Assembly: GCA_963709765.1 (NCBI GenBank)
Contig: CAVPXL010000002.1
Location: forward strand, 1 to 64,000
Source of the DNA: Roseitranquillus sp963709765
Lineage (GTDB): Bacteria; Pseudomonadota; Alphaproteobacteria; Rhodobacterales; Rhodobacteraceae
Length of the DNA: 64,000 nucleotides
Direction: 5' to 3'
The notes below the pieces were generated by a model, which saw only the letters and a list, made by a program, of their open reading frames with translations, was not told where the DNA came from and searched no databases. Shown piece after piece: positions 26,837 to 36,155 of this stretch. Numbering within the stretch: the first letter of the stretch is position 1; every line of letters begins with the position of its first letter. The position numbers and the translations under genes are program-made.

Positions 26837-27421
26837 TCACCCCGCTTCGGCGCGCCCCCGCCTGTCGCTCCGCAGGTTGGCGTAAAGCACGTGATTGCGC
26901 CAGCGCCCGGCGATCTGAAGATAGCTCTGGGCCACACCTTCGTACTTGAAGCCGCTGCGCTCCAGCACCGCGCGGCTGGCGGCGTTTTCGGGCAGGCAGG
27001 CGGCCTCCACCCGGCTGATGTCGAGCTCGGTGAAGGCGTGGTGGACAAGGCCGCGGATCGCCTCGCCCATGAAGCCCTGCCGCGCGAACGGCGCCCCGAT
27101 CCAGTAGCCGAGCGTTCCCGATTGCGCCGGCCCGCGGCGGATGTTGTCGAGGGTGATCGCGCCGAGCAGCGTCTCGTTCTCCCGATGAAACAGGAAAAGC
27201 GGCATCGCGGTGCCGCCCGTGATCGAACGGCTCGCCCACGAAACCCGGTTGCTGAAGGCGCGCCGCGTCAGGTGGTCGGAAGCCCAGACCGGCTCCCAGG
27301 GTGTCAGAAAGGCCGCCGAGTGCTCGCGCAGGCCGGCCCATGCGCGGAAATCCACGTGCTGCGGCGGGCGCAGCAGCAGCCGGTCGGTCTGGATCCGAAA
27401 CCGACGCTTGACGCGGATCAT
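26837..27421 (-). CDS. RimJ/RimL-type GNAT N-acetyltransferase
   Basis: The 194-residue protein is a GNAT acetyltransferase resembling RimJ, which acetylates the N-terminal Ala of a ribosomal protein. The start RFRIQTDRLLLRPPQHVDF, the acetyl-CoA region YWIGAPFARQGFMGEAIRGL, and EAACLPENAASRAVLERSGF are typical of that branch. Its ATG shares one base with the stop of the M16 peptidase gene (TGATG), so translation is probably coupled. The true substrate (ribosomal protein or another amine) is not determined. Confidence 0.88.
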   Translation of the reverse strand: MIRVKRRFRIQTDRLLLRPPQHVDFRAWAGLREHSAAFLTPWEPVWASDHLTRRAFSNRVSWASRSITGGTAMPLFLFHRENETLLGAITLDNIRRGPAQSGTLGYWIGAPFARQGFMGEAIRGLVHHAFTELDISRVEAACLPENAASRAVLERSGFKYEGVAQSYLQIAGRWRNHVLYANLRSDRRGRAEAG

Positions 27422-28683
27422 CAGGCGGCGAGCCTTTCGCGCAACCCGTCGAGGCCGGGCGCTGCCGCGGCCGGTCCGTAGAGCGTCAGCGCCACCCCGC
27501 TCGAACGTGCGAGCTGTCCGGCCAGCGTCGCCACGTCGGCGGTCGTCACCGCGTCGATGCGCGACACCGTCTCTTCGAGCGGCGGCACTCGGCCCCAGAT
27601 CGCCGTCATCCGCGCCAGACGTTCGGCGCGGCTCGACGGGCTTTCCAGACCCATCAGAAGACCCGCCTTGATCTGCGCGCGGGCGCGCTCGACCTCACTC
27701 GATTCCAGGTCGCGGGCCGTGCGCGCGATCTCGTCGGCGGTGATCTGCGCCAGGTCTGCGATCTCGTCCGGCCCGGTGCCGGCATAGACCGTCAGCATGC
27801 CGCTATCGGCATAGGCACCGGCCTGCGCGAAGATCGTGTAGCACAGGCCGCGCTTCTCGCGGATCTCCTGGAACAGGCGCGAGGACATGCCGCCGCCGAG
27901 CGCCGTGGCATAGATCTGCGAGATGTAGATCCCGGCGTCGCGATAGCCCGGGGCCTCGAGCGCCAGGGCGAAGTGGACCTGCTCCAGCGCCTTGACCTCG
28001 CGCCGCTCACCGCCGTGGAAGACGGCGCCCTCGGCGGCGCGAGCCGGGCGACGCTCCATCCCCGCGAAGATGCGCTCGCATTCGCGCACGATGGTGTCGT
28101 GATCGACCGCGCCCGCAGCCGCGACGATCAGGTTCTCGGGGCCGTAGCGCTCGCGCACGAACCCGGAGAGGTCGTCGCGGGTGAAGTTCGACACCCGCTC
28201 GGTAGGCCCGAGGATCGACCGGCCCAACGGCTGCGAGGGGTAGGCGACCTCCTGCAGCCAGTCGAAGACCACGTCGTCCGGCGTGTCGTTGACCTGGCCG
28301 ATCTCCTGCAGGATCACGCCGCGCTCCACCTCGATCTCGCGCGCATCGAACACCGGGTTCAGCACGATGTCGGAGATCACGTCGAGCGCCAGCGGAACGT
28401 CGGCCTCCAGAACCCGCGCGTAATAGGCGGTCATCTCGCGGCTGGTATAGGCATTGATGTAGCCGCCCACATCCTCGATCGCCTCGGCGATCTGCAGCGC
28501 GCTGCGCCGCTTCGTGCCCTTGAACGCCATGTGTTCGAGGAAATGGGCGATGCCGTTCTGCTCCAGCCGCTCGTGCCTCCCGCCCGCATTGACCCAGATG
28601 CCGAGCGAGGCCGAGGCGAGGCCGCTCATGCGCTCGGTCACGATGCGGACGCCGTTCGCCAATGTGTGGGTCTGGACGGTCAA
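27421..28683 (-). CDS. M16 family zinc peptidase (mitochondrial processing peptidase-like)
   Basis: The 420-residue protein is an M16 metallopeptidase. The inverted zinc motif HFLEH is at residues 47-51 (H47, E50, H51), with the downstream ligand Glu in EIEVERGVILQEI. ALGGGMSSRLFQEIREKRGLCY and the rest of the second M16 domain follow. It is the active-subunit type most similar to mitochondrial processing peptidase beta, a group conserved in alphaproteobacteria next to thrC. There is no signal peptide. It overlaps thrC by four bases and rimJ-like by one, placing it mid-operon. Confidence 0.94.
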   Translation of the reverse strand: MTVQTHTLANGVRIVTERMSGLASASLGIWVNAGGRHERLEQNGIAHFLEHMAFKGTKRRSALQIAEAIEDVGGYINAYTSREMTAYYARVLEADVPLALDVISDIVLNPVFDAREIEVERGVILQEIGQVNDTPDDVVFDWLQEVAYPSQPLGRSILGPTERVSNFTRDDLSGFVRERYGPENLIVAAAGAVDHDTIVRECERIFAGMERRPARAAEGAVFHGGERREVKALEQVHFALALEAPGYRDAGIYISQIYATALGGGMSSRLFQEIREKRGLCYTIFAQAGAYADSGMLTVYAGTGPDEIADLAQITADEIARTARDLESSEVERARAQIKAGLLMGLESPSSRAERLARMTAIWGRVPPLEETVSRIDAVTTADVATLAGQLARSSGVALTLYGPAAAAPGLDGLRERLAA

Positions 28684-30069
28684 GCTGCGCGCCTCCCTCG
28701 GATCAGGTCCTTGAGCGCGGCGAGGTCATTGGGCACCTCGGCCACGCGCTCCGGCAGGTCATAGAGGTTCGCCAGCCGCTCGGGAAGAGGCGGACGGATG
28801 CCGGTGGCCGCCTCCACCGCGTCGGGAAACTTGGCCGGGTGCGCAGTCGCCAGCGTCACCATCGCCACTTCGGGGTCGAGATGCTCCTCCGCGACCTTCA
28901 GGCCCACCGCCGTGTGCGGACAGATCAGCATGTCGGTCTCGGCGAAGACACGCCGGATCGTCGCCTGCGTCTCGGCTTCCGACGCGCGGCCGCTGTCGTA
29001 GGTCTCCCGCAGGCGCGACAGCGCGCCCTGGCTCAACTCGAAGCCGCCCTGCCCGAGCTCGTCCATCAGCCGCGCGATGGCCGGCCCGTCGCGGTCGTAG
29101 ACGTCGAACAGCGGCCCGCTCGAAGTTCGAACTGACCTGGATGTCCATCGACGGGCTGATCGTCGGCTCGACCCCTTCCTTGCGGTGGGTGCCGGTGGCC
29201 AGCGTCCGGTGCAGGATGTCGTTGCGGTTGGTGGCCACCACAAGCCGGTCGATCGGCAGGCCCATCCGCCGGGCGATCGACCCTGCAAAGATGTCGCCGA
29301 AATTGCCGGTCGGAACGGTGAAGCTGACCCTGCGGTGCGGCGCCCCCAGCGCGGTCGCGGCGGTCACGTAGTACACCACCTGCGCCAGTACCCGCGCCCA
29401 GTTGATCGAGTTCACCGCCGCCAGCCCGACCTCGTCGCGAAAGGTGTCGTCGGCGAACATCGCCTTCACCGCCGCCTGGCAATCGTCAAAATCCCCGTCG
29501 AGCGCCAGCGCGTGGACATTGGCATCGTCGGGCGTCGTCATCTGGCGGCGCTGCACCTCGCTGATGCGGCCGTGCGGGTAGAGGATGAAGACGTCGACAT
29601 TATCGATCCCACGGAACGCCTCGATCGCCGCGCTGCCGGTGTCGCCGCTGGTGGCGCCGACGATGGTGATGCGCTCTCCCCGACGCTTCAGCGCCGCCTG
29701 GAAGAGCTGGCCGATGAGCTGCATGGCGAAGTCCTTGAAGGCCAGCGTCGGCCCGTGGAACAGCTCCAGAAGGAAATGGTTCGCCCCAACCTGCACGAGC
29801 GGCGCCCGCGCGGGATGGCGGAAGGTCTCGTAGGCGGCCGCGATCAGGCGCTGCAATTCCCCGTCATCGGCCCCGTCTCCGAAAAACGGGCGCATGACAG
29901 CCAGCGCAACCTCCTCGTAGGGGCGCCCGGCCAGCGCCTCGAATACCATCGGCTCCAGCGTCGGAACCGACTCGGGCACATAGAGCCCGCCATCCCGCGC
30001 GAGGCCGGTGAGCATCGTGGTCTCGAAATCCAGCGCCGGGGCCGTCCCCCGGGTCGAGATGTACTGCAT
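28680..30069 (-). pseudogene. thrC: threonine synthase, one frameshift
   Basis: ThrC converts O-phosphohomoserine to threonine with PLP. The N-terminal two-thirds is intact: MQYISTRGTAPALDFETTML, the PLP-lysine segment GPTLAFKDFAMQLIGQLFQA, and GATSGDTGSAAIEAFRG. The frame breaks at a C3 run near 29115-29117, after SSNFER, and resumes as LFDVYDRDGPAIARLMDELG to the end RGRRAA. Deleting one base gives 462 residues, the family length. Loss of an amino-acid biosynthesis gene in a free-living bacterium would be costly and the 3' part is fully conserved, so I think this is a sequence error. It starts nine bases after SURF1. Confidence 0.9.
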
Positions 30070-30078
30070 TGGCCCCTC

Positions 30079-30756
30079 TTACGTGTCGCGACGCCTGATA
30101 CGCCACAGCAGCAGCCCTGTCATCCCCGCCCACAGGACCGCAATGCCGAACCAAGTCAGCGCGTATTGCAGGTGATCGTTCGGAATGCCTTCTGTGCCGA
30201 CGGGGAGCGGCTCGATCCCGTCCCCGGTCGCGTCGCGCGCGACGATGAGCAGCGGCTCGGTGCCCAGGTTGCGCGCCATCGCGTCGACCTCGCGGGCGAA
30301 CCAGACATTCTCCGACAGGTCCGCATCAGGCGTGAACGAGTCGCGCTCCTGCGGCCAGTGCAGGTTGCCGGTCACCCGCGAGGTTTCGCCCCGCGGCGGG
30401 CGCGGCGCCGACTTGTCCGCGGCGCGAACGAAGCCCCGGTCGATCAGGACGCGGCGCCCGCTCTCGGTCTCGAACGGCGCGATGATGCGATAGCCTGCGC
30501 CCACAAGCCGTCTGCCGATCAGCACATGGATCTCGCCCGGCAGGTAATGCCCGACGACGGCGACGGGGAGGTAGCGATCGCGGTCGGGCTGCGGATCGAG
30601 GGGCAACGGCGCGGGATCGCCGGCAATGCGATCCTCGATTTCGGCCAGGATGCCGCGTTTCCACTCCAGCCGGTCGAGTTGCCAGAACCCCAGCGCCAGA
30701 AGAATGGCGAGCCCGCCAAGGCCGAAGACGAGCGGCCAGAACATCCTTCGCATCAT
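30079..30756 (-). CDS. SURF1 family protein
   Basis: The approximately 225-residue membrane protein belongs to the SURF1 family, which helps heme a insertion into cytochrome c oxidase subunit I. It has the expected two terminal membrane segments (FWPLVFGLGGLAILLALGFW and YALTWFGIAVLWAGMTGLLL) around a periplasmic loop containing VLIDRGFVRAADK and GIPNDHLQYALTWF. GAGAGGG lies before a double ATG. It follows the oxidase subunit III gene after a terminator-like hairpin and precedes thrC. Confidence 0.92.
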   Translation of the reverse strand: MMRRMFWPLVFGLGGLAILLALGFWQLDRLEWKRGILAEIEDRIAGDPAPLPLDPQPDRDRYLPVAVVGHYLPGEIHVLIGRRLVGAGYRIIAPFETESGRRVLIDRGFVRAADKSAPRPPRGETSRVTGNLHWPQERDSFTPDADLSENVWFAREVDAMARNLGTEPLLIVARDATGDGIEPLPVGTEGIPNDHLQYALTWFGIAVLWAGMTGLLLWRIRRRDT

Positions 30757-30811
30757 CCCGCCCTCTCCCGCATGTTGGGCCCGCACGCGGTTCGCACCCA
30801 GACGCGGAAGT

Positions 30812-30840
30812 GAAAAGGCCGGACCCCGAAGGGCCCGGCG
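30812..30840 (-). terminator. terminator hairpin after ctaE
   Basis: On the minus strand a stem closed by a TTCG loop (CCC TTCG GGG inside GCCGG/CCGGC arms with one mismatch) is followed by TTTTC. It lies between ctaE and SURF1 and may partly separate the oxidase genes from SURF1-thrC. Confidence 0.6.
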
Positions 30841-30864
30841 TCATGCAAACCCGGATGAGGGCGG

Positions 30865-31656
30865 TCAGGAGCCCCAGATGTAGATCGACGCGAACAGGAA
30901 CAGCCAGACCACGTCGACGAAATGCCAGTACCAGGCCGCAGCTTCGAAGCCGACATGCTTGGTCGGGGTGAACTGGCCCGCCTGAAGGCGCATCAGGCAG
31001 ACGAACAGGAAGATCGTCCCGATGATGACGTGCGCACCGTGAAACCCCGTCGCCATGAAGAAGTTCGCGCCGTAGATGTTGCCGGAGAACCCGAAGGCGG
31101 CATGGCTGTACTCGTAGGCCTGCAGGATCGTGAAGAACACGCCGAGCACGATCGCGAGGATCAGGCCGTTGCGCATGTCCTTGCGGTTGTTCTCGTGCAC
31201 CAGAGCATGGTGGGCCCACGTCGCCGCCGCGCCCGAGCAGAGCAGGATCAGCGTGTTCATCAGCGGCAGGTGCCAGGGGTCGAACGTCTCGATCGAGGGG
31301 GGCGGCCACTGGCCTTCGCTGAACGCGGCCATCGGGTAGAGGGCGTGCTTGAAGAACGACCAGAACCAGGCCGAGAAGAACATCACCTCGGACATGATGA
31401 ACAGGATGAAGCCGTAGCGCAGACCGATCCGCACGACGGCGGTGTGGTCGCCCGCGTTGGATTCGGCGACGACCTCGGACCACCAGGCGAACATGACGTA
31501 GATCACCAGCGCGAAGCCGATCAGCGACACCCACGGCCCCATGTCGTGCATCCACAGCACGAGACCGAAAAGCATGATGAATGCGCCGAGCCCGCCGAGG
31601 AACGGCCAGATCGATGGCGGCAGGACGTGGTAGTCGTGGTTTTTCGCGTGGGCCAT
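30865..31656 (-). CDS. ctaE: cytochrome c oxidase subunit III
   Basis: The 263-residue protein is subunit III of aa3-type cytochrome oxidase, with seven membrane segments. MAHAKNHDYHVLPPSIWPFL, GFILFIMSEVMFFSAWFWSF, ETFDPWHLPLMNTLILLCSG and ATGFHGAHVIIGTIFLFVCL are hallmark stretches. It stabilises subunit I and helps proton uptake. It lies 26 bases after ctaG in the same direction, the last structural oxidase gene in this block; subunit I is not in the window. Confidence 0.97.
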   Translation of the reverse strand: MAHAKNHDYHVLPPSIWPFLGGLGAFIMLFGLVLWMHDMGPWVSLIGFALVIYVMFAWWSEVVAESNAGDHTAVVRIGLRYGFILFIMSEVMFFSAWFWSFFKHALYPMAAFSEGQWPPPSIETFDPWHLPLMNTLILLCSGAAATWAHHALVHENNRKDMRNGLILAIVLGVFFTILQAYEYSHAAFGFSGNIYGANFFMATGFHGAHVIIGTIFLFVCLMRLQAGQFTPTKHVGFEAAAWYWHFVDVVWLFLFASIYIWGS

Positions 31657-31682
31657 TGGCTCGGGCTCTTTCCTGGGACGGC

Positions 31683-32252
31683 TCAGTCTTGGATGCTCAC
31701 GGCGGCGGGATCAAGTCGCGCGTGCTCTTCGGGCATGTCGATTTCGTAGAAGGTGTAGGAAAGCGTGATCCGCTCGACATGGCTTGCGTCGCGATCGTTC
31801 ACGATCGCCGGGTCGACGTAGAAGGTCACCGGCATCTGCACCGTCTCTCCGGGCTGGAGAACCTGCTCGGTAAAGCAGAAGCAATCGATCTTGGTGAAAT
31901 AGCCGCCGGCGGAAAAGGGCGCCACGTTGTAGCTGGCCTGGCCCGCAATGGGACGGTCGGTGGGGTTGGTCGCCTCGTAGAAGGCAAGCCCCGTCTCCCC
32001 GATCCGCAGCTCCATCTCGCGCTGCGCGGGCTTGAAGGTCCACGGCATGTCGCGCGCCAGAGAGGCGTCGAAACGGATCGTGATGGTCTGGTCGAGCACC
32101 TGGTCGGACCCGGACTCGGCAACACCGGTCGCACCGCCATAGCCGGTCACCCGGCAGAAGAGATTGTACAGCGGAACCGACGCCCAGGCGAGCGACCCCA
32201 TGAGCAGCACGGTCCCGAGGGTCAGCGCGACCGTCCTCTGCGGGCCGGTCAT
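31683..32252 (-). CDS. ctaG: cytochrome c oxidase assembly protein CtaG/Cox11
   Basis: The 189-residue copper chaperone delivers copper to CuB of subunit I. It has one N-terminal membrane segment (ALTLGTVLLMGSLAWASVPL), the adjacent YNLFCRVTGYGG, and the copper-binding CFCF motif in KIDCFCFTEQVLQPGETVQM. The ATG overlaps the preceding small gene's stop (ATGA), and the longer upstream frame is just that gene read out of frame. The soluble domain faces the periplasm. Confidence 0.96.
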   Translation of the reverse strand: MTGPQRTVALTLGTVLLMGSLAWASVPLYNLFCRVTGYGGATGVAESGSDQVLDQTITIRFDASLARDMPWTFKPAQREMELRIGETGLAFYEATNPTDRPIAGQASYNVAPFSAGGYFTKIDCFCFTEQVLQPGETVQMPVTFYVDPAIVNDRDASHVERITLSYTFYEIDMPEEHARLDPAAVSIQD

Positions 32253-32431
32253 TGTCCGGGCTCCATCTGCGGACGGTAGCTGTGGTCGAAGCCTTCCATC
32301 GGCTCGCCGGCGGAGATCTTGGCGATGGTGAGGCCGAACACGACCGCGATCAGCAGCGCGAGCACGACGCCCAGGCCGACATTGCGCGACATCCGCCGCC
32401 TGTGAAGCTCGTGCTCGACCCGGATCACCAT
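32249..32431 (-). CDS. small membrane protein of the cytochrome oxidase operon (CoxF-like)
   Basis: The 60-residue product has a basic N-terminus (VIRVEHELHRRRMSRN), one membrane segment (VGLGVVLALLIAVVFGLTIA) and an acidic/polar tail (GFDHSYRPQMEPGQ). Its ATG shares a base with the ctaB stop and its stop overlaps the ctaG start, so it is translationally locked into the oxidase operon. A similar tiny membrane protein sits between ctaB and ctaG in many alphaproteobacteria, sometimes called CoxF; its role in assembly is unproven. Confidence 0.8.
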   Translation of the reverse strand: MVIRVEHELHRRRMSRNVGLGVVLALLIAVVFGLTIAKISAGEPMEGFDHSYRPQMEPGQ

Positions 32432-33366
32432 CACAGAACTCCGGCGCTGCGCAGCGTCGCGTCAAGGAGCAGCGCGCTGAAATGGGCGAAGAGATAGATG
32501 AGCGAAACCTTGAACAGAGCCTTCTCGGCGGCATAGGCATCGGCCTCGGCCGCCGCCTCGTCACGCCGCACGACCCGCACCGCACCGAGCAGGAACCATG
32601 CGTTCATCACGACGGCAACGGCGAGGTAGGCCGGCCCGCCGATCGACGTGAACGCGAGACCGAGCGAAACCGGCGCCAGCAGGAGCGAATAGCCAAGGAC
32701 ATGGCGGCGGGTTGCGCGGCGGCCGTGGGTCACGGTCAGCATCGGCACCCCGGCATCCTCGTAATCCGAGCGCATGAAGAGCGCGAGCGCCCAGAAATGC
32801 GGGGGCGTCCAGGCGAAGACGAGGGCGAACATCAGCACGCTCTCGACCGAGATGCCGCCCGTCGCGACGGCCCAGCCGATCATCGGCGGGAACGCTCCCG
32901 CCGCGCCGCCGATCACGATGTTCTGCGGCGTCCAGCGTTTCAGCCACATCGTGTAGACGACCGCATAGAAGAAGATCGTGAAGGCCAGAAGGCACGCCGC
33001 CAGCAGGTTCGCGGCCAGCGCCAGCATGACCACCGCGAAGCCCGACAGTGCCACGCCCAGCGCCAGCGATTCCTCGGGGGCGACGCGGCCGGCCGGGATC
33101 GGACGACGGCGGGTGCGCCGCATCACGGCGTCGATGTCCGCGTCCCACCACATGTTGAGCGCGCCCGACGCGCCGGCGCCCACGGCGACGAACAGGATCG
33201 ACGCGAAGGCGATCATCGGATGGACCGGCACCGGCGCGACCAGCAGGCCGACCGCCGCGGTGAAGACCACGAGCGACATCACGCGCGGCTTCATCAGCGC
33301 CATGTAGTCGCCGAACTGGGCCTCGGGTGCGTCCGCGTGGACGCCGGAAAATCCGATATCGCTCAT
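32431..33366 (-). CDS. ctaB: protoheme IX farnesyltransferase (heme O synthase)
   Basis: The 311-residue polytopic enzyme adds a farnesyl group to heme B, making heme O, the precursor of heme A for the aa3 oxidase. The prenyl-diphosphate motifs are NMWWDADIDAVMRRTRRRPI and, in the second half, WTPPHFWALALFMRSDYEDA. The start at MSDIGFSGVHADAPEAQFGD gives family length; the in-frame upstream codons overlap ctaC. It follows ctaC by ten bases. Confidence 0.97.
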   Translation of the reverse strand: MSDIGFSGVHADAPEAQFGDYMALMKPRVMSLVVFTAAVGLLVAPVPVHPMIAFASILFVAVGAGASGALNMWWDADIDAVMRRTRRRPIPAGRVAPEESLALGVALSGFAVVMLALAANLLAACLLAFTIFFYAVVYTMWLKRWTPQNIVIGGAAGAFPPMIGWAVATGGISVESVLMFALVFAWTPPHFWALALFMRSDYEDAGVPMLTVTHGRRATRRHVLGYSLLLAPVSLGLAFTSIGGPAYLAVAVVMNAWFLLGAVRVVRRDEAAAEADAYAAEKALFKVSLIYLFAHFSALLLDATLRSAGVL

Positions 33367-33376
33367 GCTGTCCGCC

Positions 33377-34237
33377 CTACTCGGCCGACGCCACGTCGAG
33401 GGCGCGCGGCTTGCCTGCGTATTCCGCGATCGCACCGTTCAGCCATTGCTCGTAAGCCTCCTCGCTGACGACCTTGACGGTGATCGGCATGAAGGCGTGG
33501 TTGAGACCGCAGAGCTCGGAGCACTGGCCGAAATAGACGCCCTCCTGCTCGGGCCGGAACCAGAGCTCGGCGAGGCGGCCCGGGACGCCGTCCTGCTTCA
33601 CGCCGAAGGCCGGGATCGTCCAGGAATGGATGACGTCGGCCCCGGTGACCTGGACGACGATCGTCTTGTTCACCGGCACGACCATCGCGGTATCGGTCGC
33701 CAGGCGATAGGTATCGTCGGGATAGCCGTAATCGGCCAGCTCGTCGCGGGCGAGCATGACGGAGGTGAACTCGAACTCGTGGTCGGGATATTCGTACCCC
33801 CAGTACCACTGGTACCCGGTCGCCTTGATGGTGACGTCGGCCTCCGGGATCTCCTGCTGCTTGAACAGGATCGGCAGCGAAAACGCTCCGATGAAGACGA
33901 GGATCACGATCGGCACCAGTGTCCAGGTGATCTCGAGCGGCGAATTGTGGGTGAAGTGCGCCGGGTTCTTGTTCCGCCGCTGGTTGAAGAGGAACATCAC
34001 TGCCACCAACAGGCCCAGGACGAACAGGACGATGATCGTGATGATCCAGAGGATCATGCCGTCGAGCCAGTGGATGTCGCGCGCAAGGTCGGTCACCGCG
34101 GGCTGGAAACCGAGCGCGCCGTTCTCGGGCATGCCGATGATCGGAAGGTCCTGATCCTGCGCCCGGGCGACGCCGGCGGCGAAGGTGGCGGCGGTTGCAG
34201 CCCCGAGGCTGGTCCAGATGTGGGTCACGCGCATCAT
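33377..34237 (-). CDS. ctaC: cytochrome c oxidase subunit II
   Basis: The 286-residue subunit II carries the CuA centre that accepts electrons from cytochrome c. After an N-terminal signal (cleavage near VARAQ) two membrane segments follow (about residues 55-115). The periplasmic cupredoxin domain has YQWYWGYEYPDHEFEFTSVM and the CuA ligands in GQCSELCGLNHAFMPITV. It is the first gene of the block ctaC-ctaB-small-ctaG-ctaE and is divergent from tldD across about 180 bases. Confidence 0.97.
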   Translation of the reverse strand: MMRVTHIWTSLGAATAATFAAGVARAQDQDLPIIGMPENGALGFQPAVTDLARDIHWLDGMILWIITIIVLFVLGLLVAVMFLFNQRRNKNPAHFTHNSPLEITWTLVPIVILVFIGAFSLPILFKQQEIPEADVTIKATGYQWYWGYEYPDHEFEFTSVMLARDELADYGYPDDTYRLATDTAMVVPVNKTIVVQVTGADVIHSWTIPAFGVKQDGVPGRLAELWFRPEQEGVYFGQCSELCGLNHAFMPITVKVVSEEAYEQWLNGAIAEYAGKPRALDVASAE

Positions 34238-34419
34238 GTCTTCCTGTCCGGTTCGTCGCCGCCATGAGGCAGCCTTCAGACCGACACTCGCGCACCGGCC
34301 ATTGTATCCCGCGCGCTACAAATCATATCGTCAGGCGACGGACAAGGGAGCGTGTTGCGTCAAACGGACGCCGCGCCGCGCTCGCAACCCCGGTCCGCCA
34401 CAACACGGAGGCCCCCGGC

Positions 34420-35841
34420 ATGGACGACCAGCCCTTTCGCCCGTTCGAGTTCGATCTCGACGAGAGCCGCGCCCTTTCGTTGCTCCGCGAGGCCGTGGCC
34501 GGCGGCGACGACGGCGAACTTTTCCTCGAACGCCGGCGCGCCGAAGTGCTGTCGTTCGACGACGGCCGCCTGCGCACGGCGAGCTACGACGCCGGACAGG
34601 GCTTCGGCCTGCGCGCCGTGCGCGGCGAGACCTCGGGCTACGCCCATTCCTCGGAAATCACCGAGGCGGCGCTGAAACGTGCCGTCGAAACGGCCCGCCT
34701 GGCCGTCGGCGATGACGGCGGCACGCTGGCCGCGCCGCCGCGCGCCACCAACCGGCGTCTCTACGGCGACGCCGACCCCATGGCCGACGCGACGTTCCAC
34801 CTCAAGGTCGAGACGCTGGCCGAGATCGACGCCTTCGCGCGCGCCCTCGACCCCCGCGTGGTCCAGGTCAGCGCCTCCCTCGCCGCGTCGCTGCAGGAAG
34901 TCGAGATCCTGCGTCCCGAAGGCGGGCGCGTGCGCGACGTGCGCCCGATGACCCGTCTCGGGGTCAGCGTCATCGTCGAGGAGAACGGCCGCCGCGAAAG
35001 CGGCAACGACGGGCGCGGCGGGCGCTTCGGGCTTCTCGGCCTCATCGACCGCGCGACGTGGGAGGAGTCCGCCCGCGAGGCGCTGCGCATCGCCCTCGTC
35101 AACCTCTCGGCCGAGCCCGCCCCGGCCGGCGTGTTCGACGTGGCCCTCGGCCCCGGCTGGCCCGGCATCCTGCTCCACGAGGCGGTGGGCCACGGCCTCG
35201 AGGGCGACTTCAACCGCAAGAAATCCTCGGCGTTCTCGGGCCTGATGGGCCAGCGCGTGGCGGCGCCGGGCGTCACCGTTCTCGACGACGGCACGATCCC
35301 CGACCGCCGCGGCTCGCTCACCATCGACGACGAGGGCACGCCCTCGGGCAGGAACGTCCTGATCGAGGACGGCATCCTCGTGGGTTACATGCAGGATCGC
35401 CAGAACGCCCGCCTCATGGACGTCGCGCCCACCGGCAACGGCCGCCGCCAGAGCTACGCCCACCCGCCGATGCCGCGCATGACCAACACCTACATGCTCT
35501 CCGGCGATGCCGCGCCGGGCGACATCGTGGCCGACCTCAGGGACGGCATCTATGCCGTGGGCTTCGGCGGCGGGCAGGTCGACATCACCAACGGCAAGTT
35601 CGTGTTCTCCTGCACCGAGGCCTACCGCGTGAAGAACGGCCGCGTCGGCGCGCCGGTGCGGGGCGCCACGCTCATCGGCGACGGCGCCACCGCCCTGCAG
35701 AAGATCCGCGCCATCGGCAACGACATGACCCTCGACCCCGGCATCGGCAATTGCGGCAAGGCGGGGCAATGGGTGCCCGTCGGCGTCGGTCAGCCGACCC
35801 TGCTGATCGGCGGCCTGACCGTGGGCGGCTCCGCGGCCTGA
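34420..35841 (+). CDS. tldD: metalloprotease TldD
   Basis: The 473-residue protein is TldD, which with TldE/PmbA forms a zinc protease that processes modified peptides and some antitoxins. The zinc motif is HEAVGHGLEGDF in ILLHEAVGHGLEGD, followed by FSGLMGQRVAAPGVTVLDDG, and the C-terminal ligand-bearing stretch YAVGFGGGQVDITNGKFVFS. GGAGG precedes the ATG by eight bases. The PmbA partner is not in the window. It is divergent from the oxidase genes. Confidence 0.95.
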   Translation: MDDQPFRPFEFDLDESRALSLLREAVAGGDDGELFLERRRAEVLSFDDGRLRTASYDAGQGFGLRAVRGETSGYAHSSEITEAALKRAVETARLAVGDDGGTLAAPPRATNRRLYGDADPMADATFHLKVETLAEIDAFARALDPRVVQVSASLAASLQEVEILRPEGGRVRDVRPMTRLGVSVIVEENGRRESGNDGRGGRFGLLGLIDRATWEESAREALRIALVNLSAEPAPAGVFDVALGPGWPGILLHEAVGHGLEGDFNRKKSSAFSGLMGQRVAAPGVTVLDDGTIPDRRGSLTIDDEGTPSGRNVLIEDGILVGYMQDRQNARLMDVAPTGNGRRQSYAHPPMPRMTNTYMLSGDAAPGDIVADLRDGIYAVGFGGGQVDITNGKFVFSCTEAYRVKNGRVGAPVRGATLIGDGATALQKIRAIGNDMTLDPGIGNCGKAGQWVPVGVGQPTLLIGGLTVGGSAA

Positions 35842-36155
35842 TCGGGTCGCGTCCCGACTGCGCGCCGCCCGTCCGGCGCGTGGTTGCGCGACTCGGCCGC
35901 AATCCCCGCGCGCCTGCCGGACCGAGCCCCGCCGTGCCCTCGTCCCTTCCTGTCGCAATCCCCGTTCCCGGCCGTCCCCGCCCCGGCAATCGGAAATCGG
36001 AAATCGGAAATCGGAAATCGGAAATCTCTTCGCGCCTTTTTTTCCTTGTTTCCAGACTCTTGCACAAAGGAGCCGACACGCGCCGCAGGCGTTCACACAT
36101 CATTAACCGACTCGCCTCAAAAGGGTTCTTGCAAGACGGCGAGGACAGGACGGTT
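35842..36155. other. intergenic region between tldD and dprA with short repeats and TTGCA motifs
   Basis: There is no gene in these 314 bases. They hold a five-fold CGGAAAT tandem repeat, a T-rich run (CTTTTTTTTCC), and two CTTGCA elements (CTCTTGCACAAAGG and TTCTTGCAAGACGG) about 69 bases apart, the second close to the dprA start. Base composition is clearly lower in GC than the neighbours. Confidence 0.5.
35991..36025 (+). repeat. CGGAAAT tandem repeat, five copies
   Basis: Five exact head-to-tail copies of the heptamer CGGAAAT lie about 130 bases before dprA, preceded by a degenerate copy (CGGCAAT). A 7-base unit can change copy number by slippage. Confidence 0.9.
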
